Of a stretch of 27,587 bases of DNA, positions 13,539 through 22,129 are shown piece after piece. Each line of letters starts with the position of its first letter. The stretch's first letter is position 1. Made by a program: the position numbers and the translations under genes. Source of the DNA: Bacteroidales bacterium UBA5226 (GTDB lineage Bacteria; Bacteroidota; Bacteroidia; Bacteroidales; UBA932). The stretch is from NCBI GenBank assembly GCA_002409325.1, contig DHUU01000015.1, positions 7,192 to 34,778 of the forward strand, read 5' to 3'. The notes under the pieces were generated by a model. That model was not told the origin of the DNA. It did not search any database and worked only from the letters and a program-made list of their open reading frames with translations.

Positions 13539-14573
13539 TTATTTATTGTTATTTGAATAGGTATAACAGCAAATTTTATGTAAAAGACGTGCTCCCACTA
13601 TGGCATCCCAGGGATCTTCACCGGACGGGGCCACTTCGCACAGGTCAAAGCCAATGATCCTGCGGCGTGAAGAGGCCAGCAGATACAGCAGGTAATCCAC
13701 CTGCTCAAATCTGAGTCCCCCCGGTACCGGAGTTCCTGTGTTGGGACAAAGTTCCGGGGACAGCCCGTCTATGTCCAGGCTGAGGTAAACCTGGTCCGGG
13801 AGGCTTTCCAGGATCCTGTGGCATTGTTCCCTCCAGGTGAGGCCTTCGTACAAGTCTTCCTTGAGTGATTCGTCGGGGAAAAAGGATATCCGCGGGTCGC
13901 TGTGTATGATTTCGTTTTCCGCGCTGCAGTAATCCCGCACTCCCACCTGGGTTAGGGCTGCCACAGAAGGGATGGTTTTCAGGACATTGAACATAATAGA
14001 AGCATGCGAATACGTGAAACCCTCGTAGGCTTGACGAAGGTCTGCATGGGCATCGATGTGCAGTATCCCGAATGGACCGCAATGTTCTTCCAGTGCCTTG
14101 ATGTGTCCCAGCGGGACCGAATGTTCTCCGCCCACAATCCCCACCAGTTTCCCCTGGCGGAGCTGTTCTGAACACTGCAGGTAAACAATGCGGTTCATGC
14201 GGGCACAAGCCTGGTTTACCTGTTCAAGGACTTCTTCCAATCCGTTATCCAGGGGATCGCTGCCCTCTTCCCAGCATTGGATGATCCTTTCGGCTAAAAG
14301 GCGTGCCGAACGGTTTAAAACCGGCAATTCTTCATGCACCGGGATGGTCCCAATGGGAATATTCCAGGCCTGGGGCACCCTGGAATTAAAAAGGTCTATC
14401 TGTGCCGAGGCATCTATGATGGCACCGGGGCCCCTGTGTGTACCTGCACGGTAAGAGGTGGTCACGTCCCATGGTACCGAAACCAGCACAATCTCTGCCT
14501 CCTGCTGTGTGAAGGGCAGAGCGAAAAAATTGCCGTTAGCAGCCCCGGGCAGGTTGGGATCAAATGTTTTCAT
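13539..14573 (-). CDS. Agmatinase/arginase-family ureohydrolase (344 aa)
   Basis: Manganese enzyme that hydrolyses a guanidino group to urea or a related product. All binuclear metal ligands are visible: His151 in GGEHSVPLG, Asp174, His176 and Asp178 in IDAHADLR, and Asp267 and Asp269 in SLDIDGLSP. Glu313 (FDLCEVAP) matches the conserved late acidic residue. The segment 80-140 is longer than in E. coli SpeB, as in several Bacteroidota homologues. Substrate (agmatine, arginine, formiminoglutamate or guanidinobutyrate) cannot be fixed from sequence; agmatinase would link it to polyamine synthesis. Its start overlaps the stop of kdsD by 4 bases (ATGA), indicating translational coupling. Confidence 0.9.
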   Translation of the reverse strand: MKTFDPNLPGAANGNFFALPFTQQEAEIVLVSVPWDVTTSYRAGTHRGPGAIIDASAQIDLFNSRVPQAWNIPIGTIPVHEELPVLNRSARLLAERIIQCWEEGSDPLDNGLEEVLEQVNQACARMNRIVYLQCSEQLRQGKLVGIVGGEHSVPLGHIKALEEHCGPFGILHIDAHADLRQAYEGFTYSHASIMFNVLKTIPSVAALTQVGVRDYCSAENEIIHSDPRISFFPDESLKEDLYEGLTWREQCHRILESLPDQVYLSLDIDGLSPELCPNTGTPVPGGLRFEQVDYLLYLLASSRRRIIGFDLCEVAPSGEDPWDAIVGARLLHKICCYTYSNNNK

Positions 14574-15541
14574 ACGATTCCTTCTCTGATTATGTCGTGA
14601 ATGTGAACCATCCCCACATACCGGTTATCCTGCAGGACAATGAGTTGGGTAATTTTTGAGGTTTCCATCATACGGTAAGCATTTACCGCCAGTTCCCTGC
14701 TTTGGATGGTTTTTGGATTCTTTGTCATGATATCGGAGGCACACAAGGCTTCCAGGCTGCTATTCTTTTCCACCATCCGGCGCACATCACCGTCTGTGAT
14801 TATCCCCAAGAGTTTATCATCTGCATCCAGTACTGCGGTGGCTCCAAGACGGTTTTTTGAGATCACAAAAATTGTATCCCGCACCGTTTGTCCTGGCCGG
14901 ACCTGGGGAAGGAGCCCGGGATTCATGATATCGGAAACTGTCAGGTACAATTTTTTGCCCAAAGATCCTCCCGGGTGAAAGCGGGCAAAGTCAGAAGGGG
15001 TGAAGCCGCGCAGCTTTAACAGGCATACGGCAAGGGCATCTCCCAGAACCATCTGGGCGGTTGTACTGGCTGTGGGGGCCAGGTCGTTGGGGCATGCTTC
15101 GTGCGGGGCCGAAGCCAGTAATACGTAATCGGCCGACTTTCCTAGGTAGGAGTCCCTGCTCCCGACCATGCCAATGAGAAGGTTTCCCATTTTGCGAATC
15201 AACGGTACCAGTACTTTGATCTCTGCCGTCTCTCCGCTCTTAGAAAGGCACATAACAACATCTCCCGGCTGTACTATGCCCAGATCGCCATGAATGGCAT
15301 CGGCCGCGTGCATGAAAACGGCGGGGGTTCCGGTGGAGTTGAGCGTGGCGACAACCTTCTGGCCGATTATGGCGCTTTTCCCTATACCTGTAACAATAAG
15401 ACGGCCTTTGCAAGCATACAGCAAGTCCACAATATTAAGGAACGACTGGTCTATGGAAGCGCGTAGATTACTTATTGCAAGTTGTTCTTTGTCAATAACA
15501 TCAAGTGCTGTTTGTTTAATTTCCAGATTGGGTTTGTTCAT
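14570..15541 (-). CDS. kdsD: Arabinose-5-phosphate isomerase, KdsD/KpsF type (323 aa)
   Basis: Interconverts ribulose 5-phosphate and arabinose 5-phosphate, the first step to Kdo for lipopolysaccharide. An N-terminal SIS domain (about 40-175) has the sugar-phosphate motifs TGIGKSA (51-57) and SKSGET (100-105), then HPGGSLG before two CBS domains (about 206-323). The frame is open back to an ATG at 15604, but the start at 15541 (MNKPNLEIKQ) is chosen: it gives the family length, and two -7 boxes (15562-15569, 15582-15589) lie inside the would-be extension, which would also run into recQ. The gene is followed with a 4-base overlap by the agmatinase-family gene. Confidence 0.94.
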   Translation of the reverse strand: MNKPNLEIKQTALDVIDKEQLAISNLRASIDQSFLNIVDLLYACKGRLIVTGIGKSAIIGQKVVATLNSTGTPAVFMHAADAIHGDLGIVQPGDVVMCLSKSGETAEIKVLVPLIRKMGNLLIGMVGSRDSYLGKSADYVLLASAPHEACPNDLAPTASTTAQMVLGDALAVCLLKLRGFTPSDFARFHPGGSLGKKLYLTVSDIMNPGLLPQVRPGQTVRDTIFVISKNRLGATAVLDADDKLLGIITDGDVRRMVEKNSSLEALCASDIMTKNPKTIQSRELAVNAYRMMETSKITQLIVLQDNRYVGMVHIHDIIREGIV

Positions 15542-15561
15542 AAAATTTTGAAAGAATAAAA

Positions 15562-15569
15562 CAAACGTA
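15562..15569 (-). promoter_or_regulatory. -7 box of the kdsD promoter, start-proximal
   Basis: TACGTTTG on the minus strand matches TAnnTTTG and lies 20 bases upstream of the chosen kdsD ATG. A second match lies 12 bases further upstream; which of the two is used cannot be told. Confidence 0.4.
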
Positions 15570-15581
15570 TAACTTAGTGGA

Positions 15582-15589
15582 CAAAGGTA
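15582..15589 (-). promoter_or_regulatory. -7 box of the kdsD promoter, start-distal
   Basis: TACCTTTG on the minus strand, identical to the peroxiredoxin -7 box, 40 bases upstream of the kdsD ATG. Together with the box at 15562-15569 it excludes the longer kdsD start at 15604. No -33 TTTG is seen; it would fall inside recQ. Confidence 0.4.
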
Positions 15590-15596
15590 GTAAAAT

Positions 15597-17786
15597 ATGT
15601 ACACTTCATCCGAATTGCACCTTCAACTGAAAAGGCATTTTGGATTCTATACATTCAAGGGACAACAGGAAGAAATTATTTCCCATCTGATGCAGGAAGG
15701 CGATGCTTTTGTCCTCATGCCCACCGGGGGAGGGAAATCCTTGTGTTACCAATTGCCTGCCCTGCTCCTGGAAGGGACTGCTATAGTCATATCACCCCTG
15801 ATTGCTTTAATGAAAAACCAGGTGGATGCCATACGCGGTTTTTCAACAGATAACTACGGCATTGCCCATTTTTTGAACTCTTCGCTTACCCGTACACAGA
15901 TGGGCGAAGTCAGGGAATCCCTTCTTTCGGGGAAAACAAAACTGCTCTACGTGGCTCCTGAATCGCTCACAAAAGATGAAAATATACAGTTGTTCAAACA
16001 ACTGAAAATTTCCTTTTATGCCATAGACGAAGCCCATTGTATTTCCGAATGGGGTCACGATTTCAGGCCGGAATACAGAAGAATCAGGCCATTGATCAAT
16101 GAAATCGGCAAAGCCCCTGTGATTGCCCTCACAGCCACGGCTACACCCAAGGTTCAGCAGGATATTCAGAAAAACCTGAAAATGATGCAGGCCCGTGTCT
16201 TTAAAACCTCCTTCAACAGGGAAAACCTGTATTATGAAGTCAGACCCAAGGTTAACGTGAATAAGGAACTGGTTAAATTCATCCGTCAGCACCATGGGAA
16301 AAGCGGTATTGTCTATTGCCTTAGCCGCAAGAAAGTGGAAGAAATCGCATCGTTTTTGCAGGTGAACGACATTAAGGCGCTTCCTTATCATGCCGGTATG
16401 GACGCTGCTGCGAGAACAATCAACCAGGATCAGTTCCTGATGGAAGAGGCCGATGTAATTGTGGCTACCATTGCCTTTGGTATGGGGATAGACAAACCAG
16501 ACGTACGGTTTGTGGTCCACTATGATATTCCCAAATCGTTGGAAGGGTATTACCAGGAAACGGGCCGGGCAGGGCGTGACGGTGGAGAAGGCCAGTGTAT
16601 TGCCTTTTACAGTTACAAGGATATCCAGAAGCTGGAAAAATTCAAACAGGGAAAACCCATAGCAGAACAGGAAGTGAGCAAACAGTTGCTTATGGAAACA
16701 GTAGCCTATGCTGAATCCAATCTTTGCAGGCGTAAGATTTTGCTCAATTATTTTGGGGAGGATTATACGCAGGAAAGTTGCGAAAGTTGTGACAACTGCC
16801 TGCATCCGAAGAAACAATTTGAGGGACAGGAAGAGATGTGCCTTGTTCTTGAAACGGTTCAGAAATCATTGCAGCAATTCAATTCGGAACATGTAGCCAA
16901 CATCATAGCCGGTGTGTCCAATTCCATGATCAAGTCATACCAGCACCACAAACTGGATATTTTTGGCATGGGCAGGGATAAGACGCCCCATTTCTGGAAT
17001 GCCGTCATACGGCAGGGCATAGTGCGACGTTTTCTGGACAAGGACATTGAAAAATACGGGGCCTTGTCGGTCACACCTGAAGGCAGAAATTTTCTGGGAA
17101 ACCCAGTATCGCTTATGCTGTATGAAGACCGCCAGATGGAGGAAGACCCGGAATCGGAATCCGATATTGCCTCCAAAGCCGGCGGTGGGGGAGGAGATGA
17201 AGAGTTGCTGTCCATGCTCAGGGACCTTAGGAAAGATATAGCTCACAAACTGAAGCTGGCTCCTTTTATTGTGTTTCAGGATGTTAGCCTTGAAGACATG
17301 TCCATTAACTATCCGATAACCCTTGAAGAACTGGTGCATTGCCAGGGGGTGGGTGAAGGTAAGGCTAAAAAATATGGGAAACCTTTTGTTGAGCTGATAG
17401 AAAAGTACGTAGAAGAGAACGAAATTGAACGTCCGCAGGATATGGTGGTCAAATCGGTGATCAACAAGTCTCAGAATAAGGTTTATATCATTCAAAGCAT
17501 AGACCGCAAGCTGGATTTTGAAGACATTGCCGAGGCTAAGGGCCTATCAATAGACGAATTGCTGGAAGAGATTGAGGTAATTATAAATTCGGGGACAAAG
17601 CTGGATATCAACTATTACCTGGAACAAACCATAGACGAAGACAAACTTGAAGCCATCTACGATTATTTTCGTGAGGAGGCAACATCCGAATCCCTGTCAG
17701 AAGCGGTAAAGATACTGGGCCCGGATTATAATGAAGAAGAAGTAAGGCTGGTCCGGATAAAATTTTTAGTTGAGGTTGCCAACTGA
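15597..17786 (+). CDS. recQ: RecQ-family ATP-dependent DNA helicase (729 aa)
   Basis: 3'-5' DNA helicase for recombination and fork repair. Motif I TGGGKS at 43-48, DEAH at 144-147 (motif II) followed by the RecQ aromatic-rich loop (SEWGHDFRPEY), and QETGRAGRDG (motif VI). The RecQ-Ct zinc site is Cys377, Cys395, Cys398 and Cys401. A winged-helix region, an HRDC domain (about 536-612) and an extra C-terminal helical domain (about 620-729) resembling the HTH_40 domain of Bacteroidota RecQ proteins follow. E. coli RecQ is about 610 residues, so the last 115 are the extension. The ATG at 15597 gives the canonical short N-terminus. The gene is divergent from kdsD across 55 bases; I could not identify its own -7 box. 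It may be monocistronic, since the next gene has a promoter. Confidence 0.96.
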   Translation: MYTSSELHLQLKRHFGFYTFKGQQEEIISHLMQEGDAFVLMPTGGGKSLCYQLPALLLEGTAIVISPLIALMKNQVDAIRGFSTDNYGIAHFLNSSLTRTQMGEVRESLLSGKTKLLYVAPESLTKDENIQLFKQLKISFYAIDEAHCISEWGHDFRPEYRRIRPLINEIGKAPVIALTATATPKVQQDIQKNLKMMQARVFKTSFNRENLYYEVRPKVNVNKELVKFIRQHHGKSGIVYCLSRKKVEEIASFLQVNDIKALPYHAGMDAAARTINQDQFLMEEADVIVATIAFGMGIDKPDVRFVVHYDIPKSLEGYYQETGRAGRDGGEGQCIAFYSYKDIQKLEKFKQGKPIAEQEVSKQLLMETVAYAESNLCRRKILLNYFGEDYTQESCESCDNCLHPKKQFEGQEEMCLVLETVQKSLQQFNSEHVANIIAGVSNSMIKSYQHHKLDIFGMGRDKTPHFWNAVIRQGIVRRFLDKDIEKYGALSVTPEGRNFLGNPVSLMLYEDRQMEEDPESESDIASKAGGGGGDEELLSMLRDLRKDIAHKLKLAPFIVFQDVSLEDMSINYPITLEELVHCQGVGEGKAKKYGKPFVELIEKYVEENEIERPQDMVVKSVINKSQNKVYIIQSIDRKLDFEDIAEAKGLSIDELLEEIEVIINSGTKLDINYYLEQTIDEDKLEAIYDYFREEATSESLSEAVKILGPDYNEEEVRLVRIKFLVEVAN

Positions 17787-17799
17787 AGTTTTATCTTTG
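17769..17799 (+). promoter_or_regulatory. Promoter of the six-gene run after recQ
   Basis: GTTG (17769-17772, three of four to TTTG), 19 bases, then TATCTTTG (17792-17799). The -7 box ends 6 bases before the ATG at 17806, so the transcript would have almost no leader. The -33 element lies within the end of recQ. Confidence 0.5.
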
Positions 17800-17805
17800 T
17801 CTTTT

Positions 17806-20076
17806 ATGCGCAAACGTACAATCATATTTTTGGTATTATTGACCCTGTTGCTGGCAGGAGCAGCTGTGTTTGGTTATCTGGTGCTTTTCAGGGATTCCGG
17901 CCATCCGGTTACTAGCAACAACACTTACAGGGCAGTTCCGGTAGATGCCGTTCTGGTTCAGCATTTCAGCCAGTTAAGCACTCTGACCGGAGAAGTTTTG
18001 GCCCCGGACAGCTATATGGAACGTCTGTTTCATCCGGAGGAGGGTACACAGGTGTTTCTGGATGAACTGAGCTCTTTTATCACATTGCATGATCCCGGAC
18101 TCCTTAAGGCCGAGGCTCTCTGTTCTCTGCACCCTTCGGCAAAAAATTCACTGGCCACCCTTTTTTGTATTTCCGGAGCACTCTCGCAGGACCCGCAATG
18201 GTGGGAGAATTTTTTGGCCGGATTACCCATACCTTATATATCACATTCTTATGATGGGCAGAACATATACCAGGTGGGCGCACAAGGAACGGCCAGTGAG
18301 GTTTATGCTACCTATGTTCAGGACCTGTTGATAGTTTCATCTTCCCGGGTGGTTCTGGAATCATCCCTGCGCCATCTGGCCAGGGGCACCTCATTGGCAG
18401 ACGATCCAGGTTTTGCCCGCATTGTGGAACATACCCCGGCCTCTAAACCTGCCCGGCTGTTTATTCCACACCAGCGGATTCCTACGCTTTTTGCCGCATA
18501 TCTTGGAGTCCCCATGCAAAAATATGCTGCTTTTGTCAGGACATCGGCCCAGTGGACCGTGCTGGATGGCTTTGTAGGCGGTCATGAAGTAAGGATGGAT
18601 GGATATTCGGTGTTTCCATCCGGAGCGGAACATTATTTTTCCACGTTGCTGGGTCAGGAACCCCAGAAACTCATGGCACTGCAAATCCTTCCTGCTGCCA
18701 CTGTGGCAGGTTTTTCCCTGGGCCTGTCAGATCCCGCTGCTTACCTGACTGCATACGACAGGTATCTTGACGGGCACAAAATCAAAAGAAATGAGCCTGA
18801 AAAAGAAAGGCTAGAGTGGTTCAACCTGTTGTATCCCACCGAAGTATCACTTTCCTGTGTGCCTTATGGAAGTGAATTGCATTGGATAGCCCTCATCCAT
18901 TCCCGGTACATTCGCCAGGCCAAGATTCAGTTTGCCCTATTAAACAAACAGGTAGAAGGCAAGGTGATGGAAAATCCCCTGCCCGGACTCCTGCCCGGAA
19001 TTTTTGGGCCGGTTTTTAACCTGTGCCAGGCAGGGTATTATTGCTATATTGGTCCGTTCATTCTGTTTGGACCGGAGAATCTGCTTAATGGAATACTTCA
19101 GGGCAACATGGCCGGCAATTACCACTCACTGGCAGATGCCATATCCCAGACCCCCGCATCACCAGGAATTATGAACGCTTCCAACCTGACTTTGTTTCTG
19201 CAGCCTGCTACAGGGCTGGAACAACTTAAAACCCTGATTGATAAACGGTATGCAGAACGTCTGGATGCCTGGAGCCGCTACAATGCACAGGTTACATTCC
19301 TGCAATTTTCATCCCTGGAGGACCGCCTTTATACGCATTTGTCTGTTTACGGAGATTCGTTGGAAATATCGCCTCTGGTGCCACGGAAAAAGGAAGTGCG
19401 TATCAAGGATGACGCCAGACAGGACACCCTGGCCAGGGAAAAACCACCCTACAAGGTTTTTAACCATTTAACCAGAAAGGACAATGAACTGTTCCAGACT
19501 CCCTGGCCCGAATGCCGGCTCATCATGAGGGATCACACGGGCAAAACTTTATGGGAGAAGACAATGGAAGGACCCATCCAGGACCGTATTGTCCAGCTGG
19601 ATTTCCTTAAAAATGACAAATTGCAGATGTTGTTTTCTATAGGGAACAGGTTGTATTTACTGGACAGGCTGGGGCGCAACGTCTCCCCTTATCCCAAGGC
19701 TTATACAACCAGTATCCTTTACGGTCCGTTTGTTTTTGATCCTGAGGGGAAAAAGGAATACAGGATCCTGCTTGTACATCAGGACAATGTCCTTCGTTGT
19801 TATGACAAATCCGGCAGTGTGTCGGGCGGATGGAACGATTTTTCCCTACCCGGATACCTTACCGGACAACCCCGGTACATAATGTGGGAAAATACCGGTT
19901 TATGGGTGATCTATACAGATTCACAGACGGTGTTTCTATCGGCTACGGGCCAGGTCAGGGGCATGACCACCCGGAAAGCATGCCTTGATCCGCAGGCAGA
20001 AATCCGGTTTTCCGGTCCGTATGAGCTTTACGGCACAACAATTGAAGGTAAACCCCTTACCATTATGCTGGAATAA
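17806..20076 (+). CDS. Membrane-anchored extracytoplasmic protein of unknown function (756 aa)
   Basis: Not recognised with certainty; it may belong to the DUF3352-type proteins of Bacteroidota. One membrane segment at residues 5-25 follows MRKRT, then a long extracytoplasmic part beginning with a YRAVPVDAVLV-like segment, as in that group. The middle (about 60-520) is a globular region without motifs I know. The C-terminal third (about 560-756) is a series of short strands (LYLLDRLGRNV, VLRCYDKSG, GLWVIYTDSQ) that look like a beta-propeller or a similar repeated beta structure. The start at 17806 is chosen over an in-frame upstream start because it begins the membrane anchor and follows a promoter. 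It is the first gene of a run with an MsbA-like exporter, so an envelope role is likely. Confidence 0.8.
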   Translation: MRKRTIIFLVLLTLLLAGAAVFGYLVLFRDSGHPVTSNNTYRAVPVDAVLVQHFSQLSTLTGEVLAPDSYMERLFHPEEGTQVFLDELSSFITLHDPGLLKAEALCSLHPSAKNSLATLFCISGALSQDPQWWENFLAGLPIPYISHSYDGQNIYQVGAQGTASEVYATYVQDLLIVSSSRVVLESSLRHLARGTSLADDPGFARIVEHTPASKPARLFIPHQRIPTLFAAYLGVPMQKYAAFVRTSAQWTVLDGFVGGHEVRMDGYSVFPSGAEHYFSTLLGQEPQKLMALQILPAATVAGFSLGLSDPAAYLTAYDRYLDGHKIKRNEPEKERLEWFNLLYPTEVSLSCVPYGSELHWIALIHSRYIRQAKIQFALLNKQVEGKVMENPLPGLLPGIFGPVFNLCQAGYYCYIGPFILFGPENLLNGILQGNMAGNYHSLADAISQTPASPGIMNASNLTLFLQPATGLEQLKTLIDKRYAERLDAWSRYNAQVTFLQFSSLEDRLYTHLSVYGDSLEISPLVPRKKEVRIKDDARQDTLAREKPPYKVFNHLTRKDNELFQTPWPECRLIMRDHTGKTLWEKTMEGPIQDRIVQLDFLKNDKLQMLFSIGNRLYLLDRLGRNVSPYPKAYTTSILYGPFVFDPEGKKEYRILLVHQDNVLRCYDKSGSVSGGWNDFSLPGYLTGQPRYIMWENTGLWVIYTDSQTVFLSATGQVRGMTTRKACLDPQAEIRFSGPYELYGTTIEGKPLTIMLE

Positions 20077-20081
20077 ATAGA

Positions 20082-20285
20082 ATGACTTTTCTAACCATAA
20101 TCTTTTTTATCATAGTTGCCGGATACTTTTTTATACGTCTGATCCCGTTGATGTTGGCAGGAAAGGTCCGTAGAATGCAGGAGCAGGGCGGACAACGGGA
20201 CAATGTTGAGCACAAAGCCCCCCGGAGAAAACGAATAAACAAAGGCACGGGAGAGTACGTCGATTATGAAGAAATAGAAGATTGA
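20082..20285 (+). CDS. DUF4834 small membrane protein (67 aa)
   Basis: Short Bacteroidota protein resembling DUF4834: one N-terminal membrane helix (about 3-26, TFLTIIFFIIVAGYFFIRLI), a basic cytoplasmic stretch (PRRKRINK), and the conserved-looking acidic end GEYVDYEEIE. Function is unknown. It starts 5 bases after the preceding gene, and its TGA shares a base with the ATG of the ABC exporter (TGATG), so translation is probably coupled; an accessory role to the exporter is a guess. Confidence 0.8.
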   Translation: MTFLTIIFFIIVAGYFFIRLIPLMLAGKVRRMQEQGGQRDNVEHKAPRRKRINKGTGEYVDYEEIED

Positions 20286-22117
20286 TGAAATCTTTCCTCC
20301 GTATACTGGCTTATGGAAAACCATACCGCAGGTACTGGCCTTCCTACCTGGTACTTTCTGTATTAAGCGTTCTCTTTGGCATAGCCAATTATGCCCTGTT
20401 GGCACCCTTGCTTACCATTCTCTTCCAGGCAGATACCCTGGCAGGAGAAGTGGCCCGGCCGGAATTCAGCTTCTCAATCCCTTACATTGTTGATCTGTTC
20501 CGTTATAATTTGGTCCTTATAAAAGCCCGGGACGGAATCCTGATGGCTTTGGTTTATGTATCGGTCAGTCTGCTGGCAGCCTCCCTTCTGGCCAATCTGA
20601 CCCACTATCTTTCGCAAAGGATCCTTGTAGACATGCGTACCAACCTGATGAAGAACATAAGGGATGATCTTTTTCGCAAGATAAGCCGGCTTCATATAGG
20701 CTATTTCCATGACCGGCAGAAGGGAGACTTGCTTTCTTCCATCTCGAACGATGTGAATGAGGTTCAGAATTCGGTTGCCGGTTCTTTCCACATTCTCTTC
20801 CGGGATCCCCTGCTTATAGTGGGATTTTTGTCCATGCTCTTTTACATGAGTCCGAAACTGACCCTGGTGACTTTGCTCACTTTGCCTGTTTCTGCACTGC
20901 TTATTGGCCGGATTACCCGTTCTCTCCGTTCCGGTGCAGAAGTTTCGCAAACCCTTTTGGGCAAATTACTGAGTCACTTTGAAGAGGCCATATCGGGGAG
21001 CCGGATCATAAAAGCTTTCAATGCCCAGCAATATGTCCTGAATCGTTTTAACAGTATTAACGACCAGCACCGGATAGCAACCAGGAAGTTGTACAACCGC
21101 CAGGAACTGGCTTCACCTCTGGGTGAGTTCCTTGGTATTGCAGTAGCAGCTGCTGTCCTTTTTTACGGCGGATGGTTGCAGGTCAGGGGAGATCTGGGAA
21201 TGACATGGCCTGAATTTGTGGTTTATATTGGTTTTTACTGGCGGGTTCTGGAGCCTGCCAAATCCATTACCCGTACTTATGCCATGATCCGCAAGGGGAT
21301 GGTCTCGGCCGGGAGAGTCTTTTGTATTCTGGATGCACCAGTAGAAATAAAAAAAGATCCCGACGCAATACCTGTGCATGATTTTAGGGAAGCCATAGAA
21401 TACCGGAATGTAAGTTTCCGATACAAAGAAACGGATTCCTGTGTGCTGAAAAATATCAGCCTGACCATACCCAAGGGGAAGGTCGTTGCCCTGGTAGGAC
21501 CTTCGGGAGGTGGCAAAACAACACTGGCAGATCTGCTTCCGCGGTTTTACGATGTTAAGGAAGGAGCAGTTTTTATGGACGGTGTGGATATCCGTAAATA
21601 CAGACCCCGGGATTTAATAGGGCTTATGGGCGTGGTTACACAGGAAGCCATCCTGTTCAATGATACTGTTGCAAATAATATTACCTTTGGTCTGGAAAAT
21701 ATTCCGCGCGCAGAGGTGGAAAGTGCGGCCAGGATAGCCAATGCACATGATTTTATTATGGAATTGGAGTGCGGGTATGAGACCAACATCGGGGACAGGG
21801 GGGTGAAATTGTCGGGAGGACAGAGGCAACGGCTGGCCATAGCAAGGGCTGTGCTTAAGAATCCTCCCATACTCATTTTGGATGAGGCAACCTCGGCCCT
21901 GGACTCGGATAGTGAAAAAATGGTTCAGCAGGCCTTGACAAAACTGATGAAAAACCGGACATCTGTGGTCATTGCACACCGCCTTTCCACCGTCAGGAAT
22001 GCAGATCAGATTGTGGTAATTGACAAAGGATGCATCACCGAGCAGGGTACCCACGATCAGTTGCTGGTTCAGAACGGCATGTATAAACACCTATGCGATT
22101 TACAGGCTTTTGGATAA
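20285..22117 (+). CDS. MsbA-like ABC exporter, fused TM and ATPase domains (610 aa)
   Basis: Homodimeric type IV ABC exporter of the MsbA/lipid-A flippase-like group. The transmembrane domain (about 1-330) has clear helices at about 20-45, 75-100, 160-180 and 270-300. The nucleotide-binding domain has Walker A GPSGGGKT at 405-412, signature LSGGQ at 509-513, Walker B ILILDEA with Asp533-Glu534, and the switch His in VIAHRLS. The ATG at 20285 overlaps the stop of DUF4834 by one base. Likely cargo is a lipid or lipid-linked glycan, judged from family and from the adjacent acyl-CoA ligase; multidrug export is the alternative. Confidence 0.93.
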   Translation: MKSFLRILAYGKPYRRYWPSYLVLSVLSVLFGIANYALLAPLLTILFQADTLAGEVARPEFSFSIPYIVDLFRYNLVLIKARDGILMALVYVSVSLLAASLLANLTHYLSQRILVDMRTNLMKNIRDDLFRKISRLHIGYFHDRQKGDLLSSISNDVNEVQNSVAGSFHILFRDPLLIVGFLSMLFYMSPKLTLVTLLTLPVSALLIGRITRSLRSGAEVSQTLLGKLLSHFEEAISGSRIIKAFNAQQYVLNRFNSINDQHRIATRKLYNRQELASPLGEFLGIAVAAAVLFYGGWLQVRGDLGMTWPEFVVYIGFYWRVLEPAKSITRTYAMIRKGMVSAGRVFCILDAPVEIKKDPDAIPVHDFREAIEYRNVSFRYKETDSCVLKNISLTIPKGKVVALVGPSGGGKTTLADLLPRFYDVKEGAVFMDGVDIRKYRPRDLIGLMGVVTQEAILFNDTVANNITFGLENIPRAEVESAARIANAHDFIMELECGYETNIGDRGVKLSGGQRQRLAIARAVLKNPPILILDEATSALDSDSEKMVQQALTKLMKNRTSVVIAHRLSTVRNADQIVVIDKGCITEQGTHDQLLVQNGMYKHLCDLQAFG

Positions 22118-22129
22118 TTCTTAAAATTA

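Noticed and set aside
15843..16817. Long open frame (324 codons) on the minus strand inside recQ
   Set aside because: It is antisense to conserved helicase motifs, has no promoter or family resemblance, and its composition is that of a shadow frame.
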